A stretch of 64,000 nucleotides of DNA, from contig NZ_JHWD01000004.1 of assembly GCF_000622225.1 (NCBI RefSeq), forward strand, positions 186,001-250,000, written 5' to 3'. This document shows positions 21,999 to 30,083 of the stretch, in pieces (the stretch's first letter is position 1; each line of letters begins with the position of its first letter). The position numbers were made by a program, and so were the translations under genes. Origin of the DNA: Roseomonas mucosa ATCC BAA-692 (GTDB lineage: Bacteria > Pseudomonadota > Alphaproteobacteria > Acetobacterales > Acetobacteraceae). Below the pieces are notes generated by a model that searched no databases, was not told where the DNA came from, and saw nothing but the letters and a program-made list of their open reading frames with translations.

Positions 21999-22614
21999 GT
22001 CGGATATCCGCGCGGGGCGCGGGTGGAAACACGGATCGTCTCCTGGCTCCAGACATGCCTGCCGGGCCAGGTTCCCGCGATCCGCTTGTCAGGAGAGCAA
22101 ACATCCTGGCCCCGCCGGGGTTTCCCTCCCTCTCTCGCCCGGGTCCGGCCCCCGGGGACGAGGTCAGCGCCCCGGGGGACCGGGCCAGGCGGAAGGCGTA
22201 TCCCGCGGCAGGATGCTGATCGCGCCGTCCGCCTCCCGGATGGCGCAGCGGAGGGTGCCCACCTCCTCGATGCCCTGCTGGCGCGTGTCCTGGCCGCGGG
22301 GCAGAGGACGCCCGGCGGCAGCGGCGTCGCCCAGGCCAGCGCGCCGCGGAAAACGATCCCGGTCATGGCACCGGCGCCAACCGTCAGGGCCAGACGATCA
22401 CCCGCACCGGCCGGTCCCGCTCGATCCGCGCCGGGACGGGTGGCAGGTCCGCGACGGAGCACGGGCCATGCGCCCGCAACGTCGCGCGGACGGGCTCCTT
22501 TGCCGGGCGGGGAAACGGACATTCCGGTCCCGGCTTGGCGGCGGCACATTCCGCGCTCTAGGCTCCTTGCCGCAGACGGCCCGGCTCCCGGGCCCGTGGG
22601 AACGGAGTCCATCC
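21999..22614. other. intergenic region between divergent katE and livK-like gene
   Basis: This 616-bp stretch has no complete gene. Minus-strand translation at 22164-22375 resembles the end of a DUF421/YetF-type protein, listed separately as a possible remnant. The katE and livK promoters should lie at the two ends, but none is readable with confidence. Confidence 0.4.
22164..22375 (-). pseudogene. possible remnant of a DUF421 (YetF-like) protein C-terminus
   Basis: On the minus strand, a frame ending with TGA at 22164 reads DTRQQGIEEVGTLRCAIRE followed by ADGAISILPRDT. This resembles the C-terminus of DUF421/YetF proteins, where a RxQGI..l..V..A..E.DG.ISVI pattern is usual. There is no membrane domain or start codon upstream in frame; the preceding sequence is Arg/Ala-rich and looks out of frame. 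It may be a decayed gene fragment. The match is from memory of the family pattern only. Confidence 0.3.
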
Positions 22615-23736
22615 ATGCTCACCGTGAATCGCCGCATCCTTCTGGGTGCCGCCCTCGCCGCGCCCGCCATCCTCGGAAGCCGTGCCGGCCGCGCCCAGGG
22701 CGCGCCCCTGCGCGTCGCCACGGTCGGGCCGCTGACCGGCCAGTACGCCGCCTTCGGTGCGCAGATGCGCAACGGCGCGGAGCAGGTGGTGACCGACCTC
22801 AACGCCGCCGGCGGCGTGCTGGGCCAGAAGCTGGCGCTGGAACTGGGCGACGATGCCTGCGACCCGCGCCAGGCGGTCTCGGTGGCCAACCAGATGGCCG
22901 GGCGGCAGGTGAAGCTGGTGGCCGGGCATTTCTGCTCCGGTTCCTCCATCCCGGCGAGCAAGGTCTACGGCGAGGAAGGCGTGCTGCAGATCAGCCCCGG
23001 CTCGACCAACCCGGTCTATACGGACAAGGGCGGCTGGAACACCTTCCGCGTCTGCGGGCGGGACGACCAGCAGGGCGCCGTGGCCGGCAAGTACATCGCC
23101 GCGAACTTCAAGGGCAAGCCGATCGCCATTCTCCACGACAACTCGGCCTATGGGAAAGGGCTGGCGGACGAGACCAAGAAGGCGCTGAACGCCGCCGGGG
23201 TGAACGAGGCGCTCTATGCCGCCTATACGCCGGGCGAGCCGGACTACAGCGCCATCGTCTCGCGGCTGAAGGCGGCCAATATCGCGGTGCTCTATGTCGG
23301 CGGCTACCACACCGAGTCCGGCAAGATCCTGCGGCAGGCCAAGGAGCAGGGCATGCAGGTCACGCTGATCGGCGGCGATGCGCTGGTGACCAACGAGTTC
23401 TGGCAGATCACCGGCCCGGCCGGCGAGGGCACGCTGATGACCTTTGCCCCCGACATCCGCACCCGCCCCAGCGCCGCGCCGGTGGTGGCGCGCTTCAAGG
23501 CCCGCAACATCGATCCGGAGGGCTATACGCTCTATACCTATGCGGCGGTGCAGATCTGGGCCGACGCGGCGGAGAAGGCCAAGACCGCCGACCCGCAGAA
23601 GGTGGCGCAGGTGCTGAAGTCCGGCGGCCCGTGGAAGTCGGTGCTGGGCGAGACCAGCTTCGACAGCAAGGGCGATCCGACCGTGGCCGACTACGTCTTC
23701 TATGTCTGGAAGGACGGCAACTACGCCCAGATGTGA
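22615..23736 (+). CDS. livK: branched-chain amino acid ABC transporter substrate-binding protein
   Basis: 373-residue periplasmic binding protein of the Leu/Ile/Val type. The N-terminus MLTVNRRILLGAALAAPAILG is an export signal with an arginine pair, ending near GRA-Q. The mature part shows the family pattern ATVGPLTGQYAAFGAQMRNGAE, followed by DDACDPRQAVSVANQM and FKGKPIAILHDNSAYGKGLAD. It should capture the substrate for LivHMGF. It is separated from that operon by the convergent katE and so has its own promoter. A weak hairpin follows at 23752-23770. Confidence 0.93.
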   Translation: MLTVNRRILLGAALAAPAILGSRAGRAQGAPLRVATVGPLTGQYAAFGAQMRNGAEQVVTDLNAAGGVLGQKLALELGDDACDPRQAVSVANQMAGRQVKLVAGHFCSGSSIPASKVYGEEGVLQISPGSTNPVYTDKGGWNTFRVCGRDDQQGAVAGKYIAANFKGKPIAILHDNSAYGKGLADETKKALNAAGVNEALYAAYTPGEPDYSAIVSRLKAANIAVLYVGGYHTESGKILRQAKEQGMQVTLIGGDALVTNEFWQITGPAGEGTLMTFAPDIRTRPSAAPVVARFKARNIDPEGYTLYTYAAVQIWADAAEKAKTADPQKVAQVLKSGGPWKSVLGETSFDSKGDPTVADYVFYVWKDGNYAQM

Positions 23737-23751
23737 GGACGGGGCCGCGAG

Positions 23752-23770
23752 GGGGGCTTGCGGCGCCCCC
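23752..23770 (+). terminator. hairpin after livK
   Basis: GGGGGC (23752-23757) pairs with GCCCCC (23765-23770) across a 7-base loop, 16 bp after the livK stop. There is no T-run, so it is a weak terminator or a boundary between livK and the next short unit. Confidence 0.4.
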
Positions 23771-23807
23771 GCGCGCTTCCCACATCCGCTCCTGTCCTCA
23801 ACAAACG

Positions 23808-23823
23808 AAAGGAGGTGATCCAG
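23808..23823 (+). promoter_or_regulatory. hyper-extended Shine-Dalgarno sequence
   Basis: AAAGGAGGTGATCCAG is the exact reverse complement of the conserved 3' end of 16S rRNA (CTGGATCACCTCCTTT) over 16 nt, and its last G is the first base of a GTG start codon. Ordinary bacterial genes use 4-6 nt of this complementarity. The downstream bases do not continue into 16S sequence, so this is not an rRNA fragment. Confidence 0.8.
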
Positions 23824-23870
23824 TGTCTCATTGCACCCAGCCGGAACTCCGCTGCGCGACCGGGATCACT
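23814..23870 (+). promoter_or_regulatory. possible SD-sequestering pairing (anti-SD mimic in the ORF)
   Basis: GGTGATCC (23814-23821), part of the extended SD, can pair with GGATCACT (23863-23870) inside the short ORF, with one G-U pair. GGATCAC is also the sequence of the 16S 3' end itself, so the message carries its own mimic of the anti-SD. This could close the start site until a ribosome or another factor opens it. Confidence 0.4.
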
Positions 23871-23900
23871 GCTCACGCCACGATCGGGGCGGGATTCTGA
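23823..23900 (+). CDS. 25-codon ORF behind a hyper-SD, unknown peptide
   Basis: GTG 23823 to TGA 23898-23900 encodes 25 residues containing two cysteines (SHCTQPELRCATGITAHA and a Gly/Ala-rich end, GAGF). The start codon follows the strongest possible ribosome binding site, and a perfect terminator begins 36 bp after the stop, so the unit looks like an independent short transcript of roughly 150-180 nt. There is no hydrophobic segment. I do not recognise the peptide. It may be a leader peptide, a functional small protein, or a means to load or capture ribosomes. Upstream is livK and downstream a membrane protein gene; the strong terminator argues against it being a simple leader for the latter. 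Confidence 0.55.
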   Translation: MSHCTQPELRCATGITAHATIGAGF

Positions 23901-23936
23901 GTTTTTCGCCTGCCGGATGACGGCATGCGCAATGCG

Positions 23937-23968
23937 AGGCCCCGGGGCGGAAGCCCCGGGGCCTTTCT
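23937..23968 (+). terminator. strong intrinsic terminator of the short hyper-SD unit
   Basis: A perfect 12-bp stem, AGGCCCCGGGGC / GCCCCGGGGCCT, closes on a GGAA (GNRA) loop and is followed by TTCT. It begins 36 bp after the stop of the 25-codon ORF. Confidence 0.85.
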
Positions 23969-24113
23969 GCTTTCGGGTCCCTCGGCGAAAGGCCGGGCTG
24001 CCCGCCGCGATGTGGCCTGCCTGCCACAGACACGCCTGGCGTGCAGGCGCTCCGCAAACCGTGCCGGCGAGTTTGCGTTGCAAGGTCACAACCACAAACG
24101 CCGGAACACATCC

Positions 24114-25013
24114 ATGTCCTATCAGACCACCAAGCCAGACCTTGCCGTCCCGGAAGGAGCCCCGGCCCTGTTCCCCCGCACCGCCTGGGGCGCCATCCTG
24201 GCCGGTGCCCTGGTGGCGATCGCCGTCGGCGCCACGCTGAACATCCTGGGCATCGCCGTGGGCGCCACCACCATCGACGCCGTGGACCGCAGCACCCCTG
24301 ACGCCTCCAGCTTCGGCCTTGCCGCCAGCATCTGGCTGGTTGTCGCCAACCTGCTCGGCCTCGTCGCCGGCGGCTATGTCGCGGCGCGGCTCTCCGGCAC
24401 CGCCGACAGGCGCGACGCCGCGCTGCACGGGCTGGCCACCTGGGCCAGCGCCTTCCTGGTTTCCGCCGTGTTGCTGGGCAGCGCCGTCTCGGGTGTCGCC
24501 CATACCGCGGGCAATGCCGTAGGCTCCCTGCTGGGCGGCGCGGGCCGTGCCGTCTCCTCGACCGCGCAGACCGTGGCCCAGGCCACGCCGCAGGCCGACC
24601 AGCAGGCCCTGACCAACCGGATCAGCCAGGCCCTCAGCCGCCCGAACGACGTGAGCGCCATGAACAGCGACCAGCGTTCCGCGGAGATCGCCTCGATCGT
24701 CGGCCAGGGCGTCACCCAGGGCAACCTGAACGACGGCCAGCGCGCGCGGCTGAACCAGCTCGTCGCGGCCCAGGCCGGCATCTCCGAGCAGGAGGCGGCG
24801 CAGCGCGTGCAGCAGTACGAGCAGCAGGCCCGGCAGACCGCCGCCGAGGCGGAGCAGAAGGCCCGCCAGGCCGCCAACGCGGCCGCGACCGGCACGGCCG
24901 TGGGTGCCTTCTGGATCTTCGCCACGCTGATCCTGGGGGCCTTCGCCGCGATCCTGGGCGCCCGGATGGGCGTGCGCGAGATGGTGGGCGTCGCGGACCG
25001 CCGCTACGCCTGA
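24114..25013 (+). CDS. multi-pass membrane protein with central coiled/helical domain
   Basis: 299 residues. Hydrophobic helices lie at about 25-45 (AWGAILAGALVAIAVGATLN), 68-90, 103-125 and 268-292 (FWIFATLILGAFAAILGARMG). Between the third and fourth is a soluble stretch of about 130 residues rich in Gln, Ala and Arg, ending in a predicted coiled coil (EQEAAQRVQQYEQQARQTAA). Proteins of this layout are usually annotated as hypothetical or PhnA-like membrane proteins; I know no function. An ATG at 24114 directly before the first membrane helix is chosen over earlier in-frame starts that run through the terminator. Two strong hairpins follow it. Confidence 0.75.
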   Translation: MSYQTTKPDLAVPEGAPALFPRTAWGAILAGALVAIAVGATLNILGIAVGATTIDAVDRSTPDASSFGLAASIWLVVANLLGLVAGGYVAARLSGTADRRDAALHGLATWASAFLVSAVLLGSAVSGVAHTAGNAVGSLLGGAGRAVSSTAQTVAQATPQADQQALTNRISQALSRPNDVSAMNSDQRSAEIASIVGQGVTQGNLNDGQRARLNQLVAAQAGISEQEAAQRVQQYEQQARQTAAEAEQKARQAANAAATGTAVGAFWIFATLILGAFAAILGARMGVREMVGVADRRYA

Positions 25014-25017
25014 TCCC

Positions 25018-25055
25018 GATGTTCCCGCGGCGGCCCCCGGCGCCGCGGGAACATC
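25018..25055. repeat. 15-bp perfect inverted repeat
   Basis: GATGTTCCCGCGGCG (25018-25032) and its exact reverse complement (25041-25055) flank an 8-base loop, starting 5 bp after a stop codon. No T-run follows. It may protect the 3' end of the upstream message or act as a first terminator hairpin. Confidence 0.75.
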
Positions 25056-25076
25056 CCGGAAATGCCGTGACCACCG

Positions 25077-25108
25077 CGCCAGGACCCGACAAGGTCCTGG
25101 CGTTTCTT
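25077..25108 (+). terminator. intrinsic terminator of the membrane protein gene
   Basis: CGCCAGGACC and GGTCCTGGCG form a perfect 10-bp stem around a 6-base loop (CGACAA), followed by TTTCTTC. The T-rich tail is on the plus strand. The hairpin also lies just past the end of the convergent flavin reductase gene. Confidence 0.88.
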
Positions 25109-25130
25109 CATGGAGGCTCGGACGGGCGTG

Positions 25131-25628
25131 TCAGGCCAGCTCGGTGCCGACGACGCGGTAGTCCCGCCCCCACCAGATCAGGCCGGATTCCGAATGGCCG
25201 AGGGCGATGGCCTTCACCGTACCGAACAGCACGCTGTGGGTGCCCTTCTCCACCACGTCCTCGATCACGCAATCCACCGCCGCCGAGGCCCCTTCCAGTG
25301 CCGGCGCCCCGGTCGAGAGCACCGTCCAGCTCCCCGTGCCGAAGCGTTCGTCCATGGTCGTGGTGGTGAAGCCGGCGAAGCTGTCCGAGACCGGCCGGTG
25401 CGGTCCGCCCAGCACGTTCACGCACATCACGCCGTTCTGGATGACATAGGGATAGGCGCGGCTGCCGCGGTTGATGCAGACCAGGAGCATGGCCGGGTCG
25501 TCGGTCACGCTGCAGACCGCGCTGGCGGTGAAGCCGGCACGGCCCGCCGGGCCGGCGGTGGTGATGATGTTCACCGCGGCGCCCAGCCGCGACATGGCGT
25601 CCCGGAACTGTGTGCGGAGGGCATCCAT
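25131..25628 (-). CDS. flavin reductase family protein (RutF-like)
   Basis: 165 residues of the FMN-binding split-barrel flavin reductase family. The N-terminal FRDAMSRLGAAVNIITTAGPAGRAGFTASAVCSV is the family signature (a .A.V..VT....G..G.T.sa..Sv pattern), and LVCINRGSRAYPYV plus a late GLIWWGRDYR complete the fold. Such proteins supply reduced FMN or FAD to a partner monooxygenase. No partner is adjacent: the neighbours are a dienelactone hydrolase (divergent) and a membrane protein. The start is taken at 25628, directly before the conserved domain. Confidence 0.88.
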   Translation of the reverse strand: MDALRTQFRDAMSRLGAAVNIITTAGPAGRAGFTASAVCSVTDDPAMLLVCINRGSRAYPYVIQNGVMCVNVLGGPHRPVSDSFAGFTTTTMDERFGTGSWTVLSTGAPALEGASAAVDCVIEDVVEKGTHSVLFGTVKAIALGHSESGLIWWGRDYRVVGTELA

Positions 25629-25790
25629 GGCGAGGTCTCCCGTGCCTGCAGGGTCGCATGGTCCCGGTCGAGGCACGGGGCCCTGTCCAGGGACAGATGG
25701 GTGGCCGCGTCAGCGTGAACGAGAGGCGTCCTGCATCGCGGCGCAATACCGGCTACCCTGGCGGGAGATTCACGGAAGGGGAAGCCACAG

Positions 25791-26522
25791 ATGGCCGAAA
25801 ACACCAGGGGGATCGCCACCGGCACCACCACCATCCAGGCGAGCGACGGCAGCGGCAGCTTCGGCGCCTATGTCGCCCGTCCCACGGGGCGCGAGGGGCC
25901 GGTGGGCGCGGTGGTGATGATCCAGGAGATCTTCGGAGTGAACCACGCCATGCGCGCGCTCTGCGAATGGGTGGCGGATATGGGCTTCCTGGCCATCTCG
26001 CCCGACCTGTTCTGGCGCCTGGAGCCGGGGGTGGACCTGACCGACGGCTCCGAGAAGGAATGGCAGCGCGCCTTCGAGCTGATGAACGCCTTCGACCAGC
26101 CGAAGGGCATCGAGGACCTGAAGGCCACCCTGGAGGTGGCGCGGAAGCTGGACGGCACCAATGGCAAGGCGGGCACGATGGGCTTCTGCCTCGGCGGGCG
26201 GCTGGCCACGATGATGGCGCTGGAATCCGATGCCGACTGCAACATCGGCTATTACGGCGTGGGCCTCGATGGGCTGCTGGGCGCGGCGCAGAAGATCACG
26301 AAGCCGCTGATCCTGCACATCGCGGAGAAGGACCGCTTCGTGCCGCCGGAGGCCCAGGCGAAGATCCGCGCCATGCTGGAGGGACATCCCACCGCCACCG
26401 CCTATACCTATCCCGGGGTGGACCACGCCTTTGCCCGCATGGGCGGCCATTCCTGGGACGGGCTGGCGGCCACCATCGCCAATGGCCGCAGCGCCGAGCT
26501 GCTGCAGCGCTGCCTCGCCTGA
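25791..26522 (+). CDS. dienelactone hydrolase family protein
   Basis: 243-residue alpha/beta hydrolase with the dienelactone hydrolase triad: Cys133 in GFCLGGR, Asp181 in EKDRFVP and His212 in GVDHAF. The supporting glutamate is in VVMIQEIFGVN (Glu46). The family opens dienelactones in chloroaromatic and aromatic breakdown, but many chromosomal members act on unknown esters. No ring-cleavage genes lie nearby. The next gene begins 5 bp after its stop, so they are probably co-transcribed. Confidence 0.92.
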   Translation: MAENTRGIATGTTTIQASDGSGSFGAYVARPTGREGPVGAVVMIQEIFGVNHAMRALCEWVADMGFLAISPDLFWRLEPGVDLTDGSEKEWQRAFELMNAFDQPKGIEDLKATLEVARKLDGTNGKAGTMGFCLGGRLATMMALESDADCNIGYYGVGLDGLLGAAQKITKPLILHIAEKDRFVPPEAQAKIRAMLEGHPTATAYTYPGVDHAFARMGGHSWDGLAATIANGRSAELLQRCLA

Positions 26523-26526
26523 CGCC

Positions 26527-27756
26527 GTGCCGCTGAACCGGCGGCGCTTCGCGCTGTCGCTGGCGGGGGCCGCCCTCGGCGCCCGGCCGGCCGCCGGAGC
26601 CAGGGGTGATGGCTTCTTCCGGGGGGCCGCGCCGGCGCTGCTCGCCCCGATCCGCGCGGCGGCGCAGGCCCTGGGCGGGCCGGGCCTGCTCAAATCCTAT
26701 GTCACCGATGGCGGCGAGGCCTTCGACCGCAGCCATGCCGAGGTGGCCTATACCTATGACAATGCCGTCGCGGGCCTCGCCCTGCTGGCGGCGGGCGAGG
26801 CGGCGCTGGCCGCCCGGCTGGCGGAGGGGCTGCGCCTCGCCCAGGCGCAGGACCGGTTCTGGACGGATGGCAGGCTGCGCAACGCCTATGCCGCCGGCCG
26901 GCAGGTGCCCGATGCCCCGGCCAGCGCCCGCCCGCCCGGCTGGTGGGATGCCGCCTCCGGCCGCTGGGTCGAGGATGGCTATGCGGCGGGATCGGCCAGC
27001 GGCCCCATTGCCTTCGCCATGCTGCTCTGGACCGCCTTTCCCGGCAACGGCGCCTTCCGGGCCGCGGCGGAACGGGCCGCCGGCTGGGTGGAACGGGACT
27101 GCGCGGCGCCGGGCGATTCCAGGGGTGGCTTCACCGGTGGCACGCTGGGGCACGAGCCGCAGCCGGAGCGGCAGGCCTGGCTCTCCACCGAGCAGAACCT
27201 GGACCTCGCCGTGGCTTTCGCGCGGCTGGGCCGGCACGATGCCGCCGCGAAGGCCGCCGGCTTCGTGCGCAGCCTCTGGCGCCCGGCCGAGGGACGCTTC
27301 GCCGCCGGGCTGACGCCGCAGGGCGCGGTGAACGAGGATTCGGCGGTGGATGCCAATCTCTGGCCGCTGCTGGCTTTCCGGGAGGCGGATTTCGCCCCGG
27401 CGCTGGGCTGGGTCCTGGCGCGGCACGGCCTGCCGGCCGGCGCGCCCATCGGGGAGCTGGAAGGGCTGGACTTCAACACCGACCGCGACGGGATCTGGCT
27501 GGAAGGCACGGCCCAGGCCGCCCTGCTGCTGCGCCGCCAGGGCCGGGAGGCGCTGGCGGAACGCTTCCTGCACACCGTGCTGCGCGAACGGGATGGGTCG
27601 GGCTGGGTCAGGGCGGCGAGCATCCCCTGGCTCACCACCGGCTTCTACAACGGGGATATCCCCTTCCTCTATCCGCGGCGCGGGCATCTTGCGGCGAATG
27701 GCTGGGCGGTGCTCGCCGCGCTGGATGTCAGCCCCTTTGACGCTCCGCCGACCTGA
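26527..27756 (+). CDS. exported six-hairpin-glycosidase-like protein, unknown function
   Basis: About 409 residues from a GTG at 26527. A twin-arginine-type leader is visible (PLNRRRFALSLAGAALGARPA). The mature part is alpha-helical with repeated aromatic and glycine motifs (TYDNAVAGLALLAAGE, STEQNLDLAVAFARLG, DANLWPLLAFREAD, GFYNGDIPFLYPRRGHLAANGW), which suggests an alpha/alpha toroid as in the six-hairpin glycosidase superfamily. The catalytic residues cannot be assigned. It starts 5 bp after the dienelactone hydrolase gene. Starts further upstream overlap that gene and lack the leader. Confidence 0.72.
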   Translation: MPLNRRRFALSLAGAALGARPAAGARGDGFFRGAAPALLAPIRAAAQALGGPGLLKSYVTDGGEAFDRSHAEVAYTYDNAVAGLALLAAGEAALAARLAEGLRLAQAQDRFWTDGRLRNAYAAGRQVPDAPASARPPGWWDAASGRWVEDGYAAGSASGPIAFAMLLWTAFPGNGAFRAAAERAAGWVERDCAAPGDSRGGFTGGTLGHEPQPERQAWLSTEQNLDLAVAFARLGRHDAAAKAAGFVRSLWRPAEGRFAAGLTPQGAVNEDSAVDANLWPLLAFREADFAPALGWVLARHGLPAGAPIGELEGLDFNTDRDGIWLEGTAQAALLLRRQGREALAERFLHTVLRERDGSGWVRAASIPWLTTGFYNGDIPFLYPRRGHLAANGWAVLAALDVSPFDAPPT

Positions 27757-27918
27757 TCCCGTGGGCCAGGCGAGGTGCGGCGGGTACCCGCTTCCAGCCG
27801 CAGAAGCCCGGTGCCGCCGCCGGACGAGCCAGGGCTGCAAACAGCGAAACGGCACCAGTCCCGCCGGACAGGTGCCGTTGCCGCCCGCGCCCGGCGAGTG
27901 CCGGGGGCACCATGTGGT

Positions 27919-28290
27919 TCAGCGGAAGGGAACCATGGGCTGGGATCCGGTGTTCATGCCCCGCTGCGCGTCCTGGCCGCTCATGTTGTTCAGGGTGGGG
28001 GTGGTGTCCGACATGCCGGAGGGCGAGTTCTGGCCGCCCCGGGCGCGCTGCAGGCTCTCGGCATTCAGGCGATCCGCCGCCGAATCGTCGGCCGAGGCGG
28101 ATTGCTGGTCCTGCATCCTGTTCCGGGACATGCGGTGGTGCTGCGGCATGGCGCCATGGCCCCGCATGTGCGGCTGGCCGCTGGCGCTGGGCGCGGTGGC
28201 CGTCTGGGCGGCAACCGGGGCAGCGGACAGGACGGCGCCGAGTGCCAGCGTGGCCGCCGTGGTGGCGAGGGCGTTCTTCCAGGTGACCAT
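27919..28290 (-). CDS. small exported protein, Gln/Ser/Met-rich, unknown
   Basis: 123 residues with a clear signal peptide (KNALATTAATLALGAVLSAAPVAAQ). The mature ~95 residues are hydrophilic and low in complexity, with His/Met-rich patches (HMRGHGAMPQHHRMSRNRMQ) and a repeated NSPSGMSD..NMSG theme. The His and Met content would suit metal binding in the periplasm, but this is inference. No family is recognised. It is transcribed away from pssA-psd neighbours only in order, not in strand, so its own promoter probably lies in 28291-28421. Confidence 0.65.
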   Translation of the reverse strand: MVTWKNALATTAATLALGAVLSAAPVAAQTATAPSASGQPHMRGHGAMPQHHRMSRNRMQDQQSASADDSAADRLNAESLQRARGGQNSPSGMSDTTPTLNNMSGQDAQRGMNTGSQPMVPFR

Positions 28291-28421
28291 GGATATGAGT
28301 CCAGTTCCTAGCCGACAGGAGCTTCTGTCACAGGGGTGAACGCCACAGGACGCCCGCGTTTCATGAAGCTCCGGACAGGCGACTCACCTTGTGGAGACCG
28401 CCACCGGCAGGCGAGCGGGCG

Positions 28422-29306
28422 TCAGCCCTGTTCCGCCTCCGGGCCGGACGCGGGCTCTGGCAGGCGCATCTCCTCCGCCTCGCGCTTGAGGCGCTGGTAG
28501 GAGCGGATCGAGAAGGGCAGCAGCGAGACGTAGATCAGCCCGGCCGCCGCGATCGCCGCCCAAGGCTCCGTCACCAGAAGGGCCGCATAGGCGGCCGCCC
28601 CCAGCAGCAGGGGCAGCACCGCCTCGCGCGGGATCTTGAAGTTCTTGAAGCTCCAGGTCGGCAGGGTGCTGACCAGCAGGCCCGCCACCAGCACCAGCAC
28701 CAGCGCCACGAAGAGCGGGTGGCGCAGGAAGGCGGCCATGCCGGTCATCCCCCACTCCTGGAAGGAAAGCGAGGCGAAGACCGGGAAGAGCGCCAGCCCG
28801 GCCCCGGCCGGGGCCGGCACGCCGGTGAAGAAGGACTGCGCGTAGGCGGGCTTCGGCGGCGGCGGCATGACGCCCTTGGCGGTCACCACCGGGCCGATAT
28901 CGATGGCGGCGTTGAAGCGCGCCAGCCGCAGCGCCATGCAGACGGCGAAGAGCACGCAGGGGATGAAGCCGACCCCGCGCGCACCGTCGAGCGACCAGAG
29001 ATAGAGGATCAGCCCAGGGGCCACGCCGAAGCAGACGAAGTCCGACAGGCTGTCGAACTCGGCGCCGAACCGGCTGGTGGCCTTCAGCAGGCGCGCCAGG
29101 CGCCCGTCGATGCCGTCGATGAAGGCGGCGACCACGATCAGTGCCACCGCGGCGGGCCAGCGCCCCTCGAAGGCGAGGCGGATGGCGTTCAGCCCGACGC
29201 AGAGGCCGATCATCGTGAGGATGTTCGGCAACAGGCGGTTGAAGCTCAGCCCCTGGAGGCGCGGACGCCGCCGCGCGGCGAGGCGGAAGCGCCGCGCCGT
29301 GTTCAT
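28422..29306 (-). CDS. pssA: CDP-diacylglycerol--serine O-phosphatidyltransferase
   Basis: 294-residue membrane enzyme that makes phosphatidylserine from CDP-diacylglycerol and serine. The CDP-alcohol phosphotransferase motif DG..AR........G...D...D is present as [23 protein letters not shown] in two overlapping halves near residues 67-89. Several hydrophobic helices follow, and the C-terminus is charged. It lies directly downstream of psd and overlaps it by 4 bp (ATGA), the common psd-pssA pair for phosphatidylethanolamine synthesis. The longer upstream frame overlaps psd and is rejected. Confidence 0.95.
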   Translation of the reverse strand: MNTARRFRLAARRRPRLQGLSFNRLLPNILTMIGLCVGLNAIRLAFEGRWPAAVALIVVAAFIDGIDGRLARLLKATSRFGAEFDSLSDFVCFGVAPGLILYLWSLDGARGVGFIPCVLFAVCMALRLARFNAAIDIGPVVTAKGVMPPPPKPAYAQSFFTGVPAPAGAGLALFPVFASLSFQEWGMTGMAAFLRHPLFVALVLVLVAGLLVSTLPTWSFKNFKIPREAVLPLLLGAAAYAALLVTEPWAAIAAAGLIYVSLLPFSIRSYQRLKREAEEMRLPEPASGPEAEQG

Positions 29307-30034
29307 CCCACCCCCGAGACGGCGTCGGGGTCGGAGCCGGCCGCCACGTCGCGCGGGCGCGGCTGCGACAGGTCGGCGATCACCGTTTCGCCGCCCACCA
29401 TGGTCTGGCCCACCGCCACCAGGGGGCGGACGCCTTCCGGCAGGTACAGGTCGGTGCGGCTGCCGAAGCGGATGATGCCGAAGCGCTCGCCCGCCATCAG
29501 GCTGGAGCCCTCCCGCACGCCGCAAAGGATGCGCCGGGCGATGAGGCCCGCGATCTGCACCACGGCGATCTGCCGCCCGTCCTCCAGCCGCATGGCGATG
29601 GCGTTCCGTTCATTGTCCTCGCTCGCCTTGTCCAGGCTGGCATTGAGGAACTTGCCGGGCCGGTAGGCGATCCGGGTGACAACGCCCTCGGCCGGGGAAC
29701 GGTTCACATGCACGTTGAGCACGGACAGGAAGATCGCCACGCGCCAGCGCGGCGTGTCCCCCAGGCCGAGTTCCACGGGCGGCACGGCGGGGGCGACCGA
29801 GACCACCGTGCCGTCGGCGGGCGCCACCAGCAGCCCCGGCCTGGGCGGCGGAAAGCGCTCCGGATCGCGGAAGAAGTACAGGCAGAAAGCCGTGAACAGC
29901 AGACCGACCCAGAACAGCCAGTTCCCGAGGGCCATGCCCCCGATCACCGCCACGCCGAGGCCGATGTAGATGAAGGGCCGGCCCGCCGGGTGCGGCGGCG
30001 CCAGCACCATTTTCACGCTTTGGATGAGGGACAT
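29303..30034 (-). CDS. psd: phosphatidylserine decarboxylase proenzyme
   Basis: 243 residues of the short, archaeal/alphaproteobacterial type of Psd. One N-terminal hydrophobic region (about 19-44) anchors it to the inner membrane. The self-cleavage site is [12 protein letters not shown] near residues 190-201, where the serine becomes the pyruvoyl group. [11 protein letters not shown] near 112-122 is the other family hallmark. It converts phosphatidylserine to phosphatidylethanolamine, acting just after PssA. It is the first gene of the psd-pssA operon and is divergent from the gene at 30084, with 49 bp between them. Confidence 0.95.
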   Translation of the reverse strand: MSLIQSVKMVLAPPHPAGRPFIYIGLGVAVIGGMALGNWLFWVGLLFTAFCLYFFRDPERFPPPRPGLLVAPADGTVVSVAPAVPPVELGLGDTPRWRVAIFLSVLNVHVNRSPAEGVVTRIAYRPGKFLNASLDKASEDNERNAIAMRLEDGRQIAVVQIAGLIARRILCGVREGSSLMAGERFGIIRFGSRTDLYLPEGVRPLVAVGQTMVGGETVIADLSQPRPRDVAAGSDPDAVSGVG

Positions 30035-30083
30035 GATGGTGCGCTTATGATCTGTTCATCACCTCCGGACAACCCTGGGCGGC

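Noticed and set aside
23808-23823. Possible 16S rRNA 3'-end fragment on the minus strand
   Set aside because: Only the last 16 bases match; the neighbouring bases do not continue into 16S sequence, and a start codon, ORF and terminator follow in the right places.
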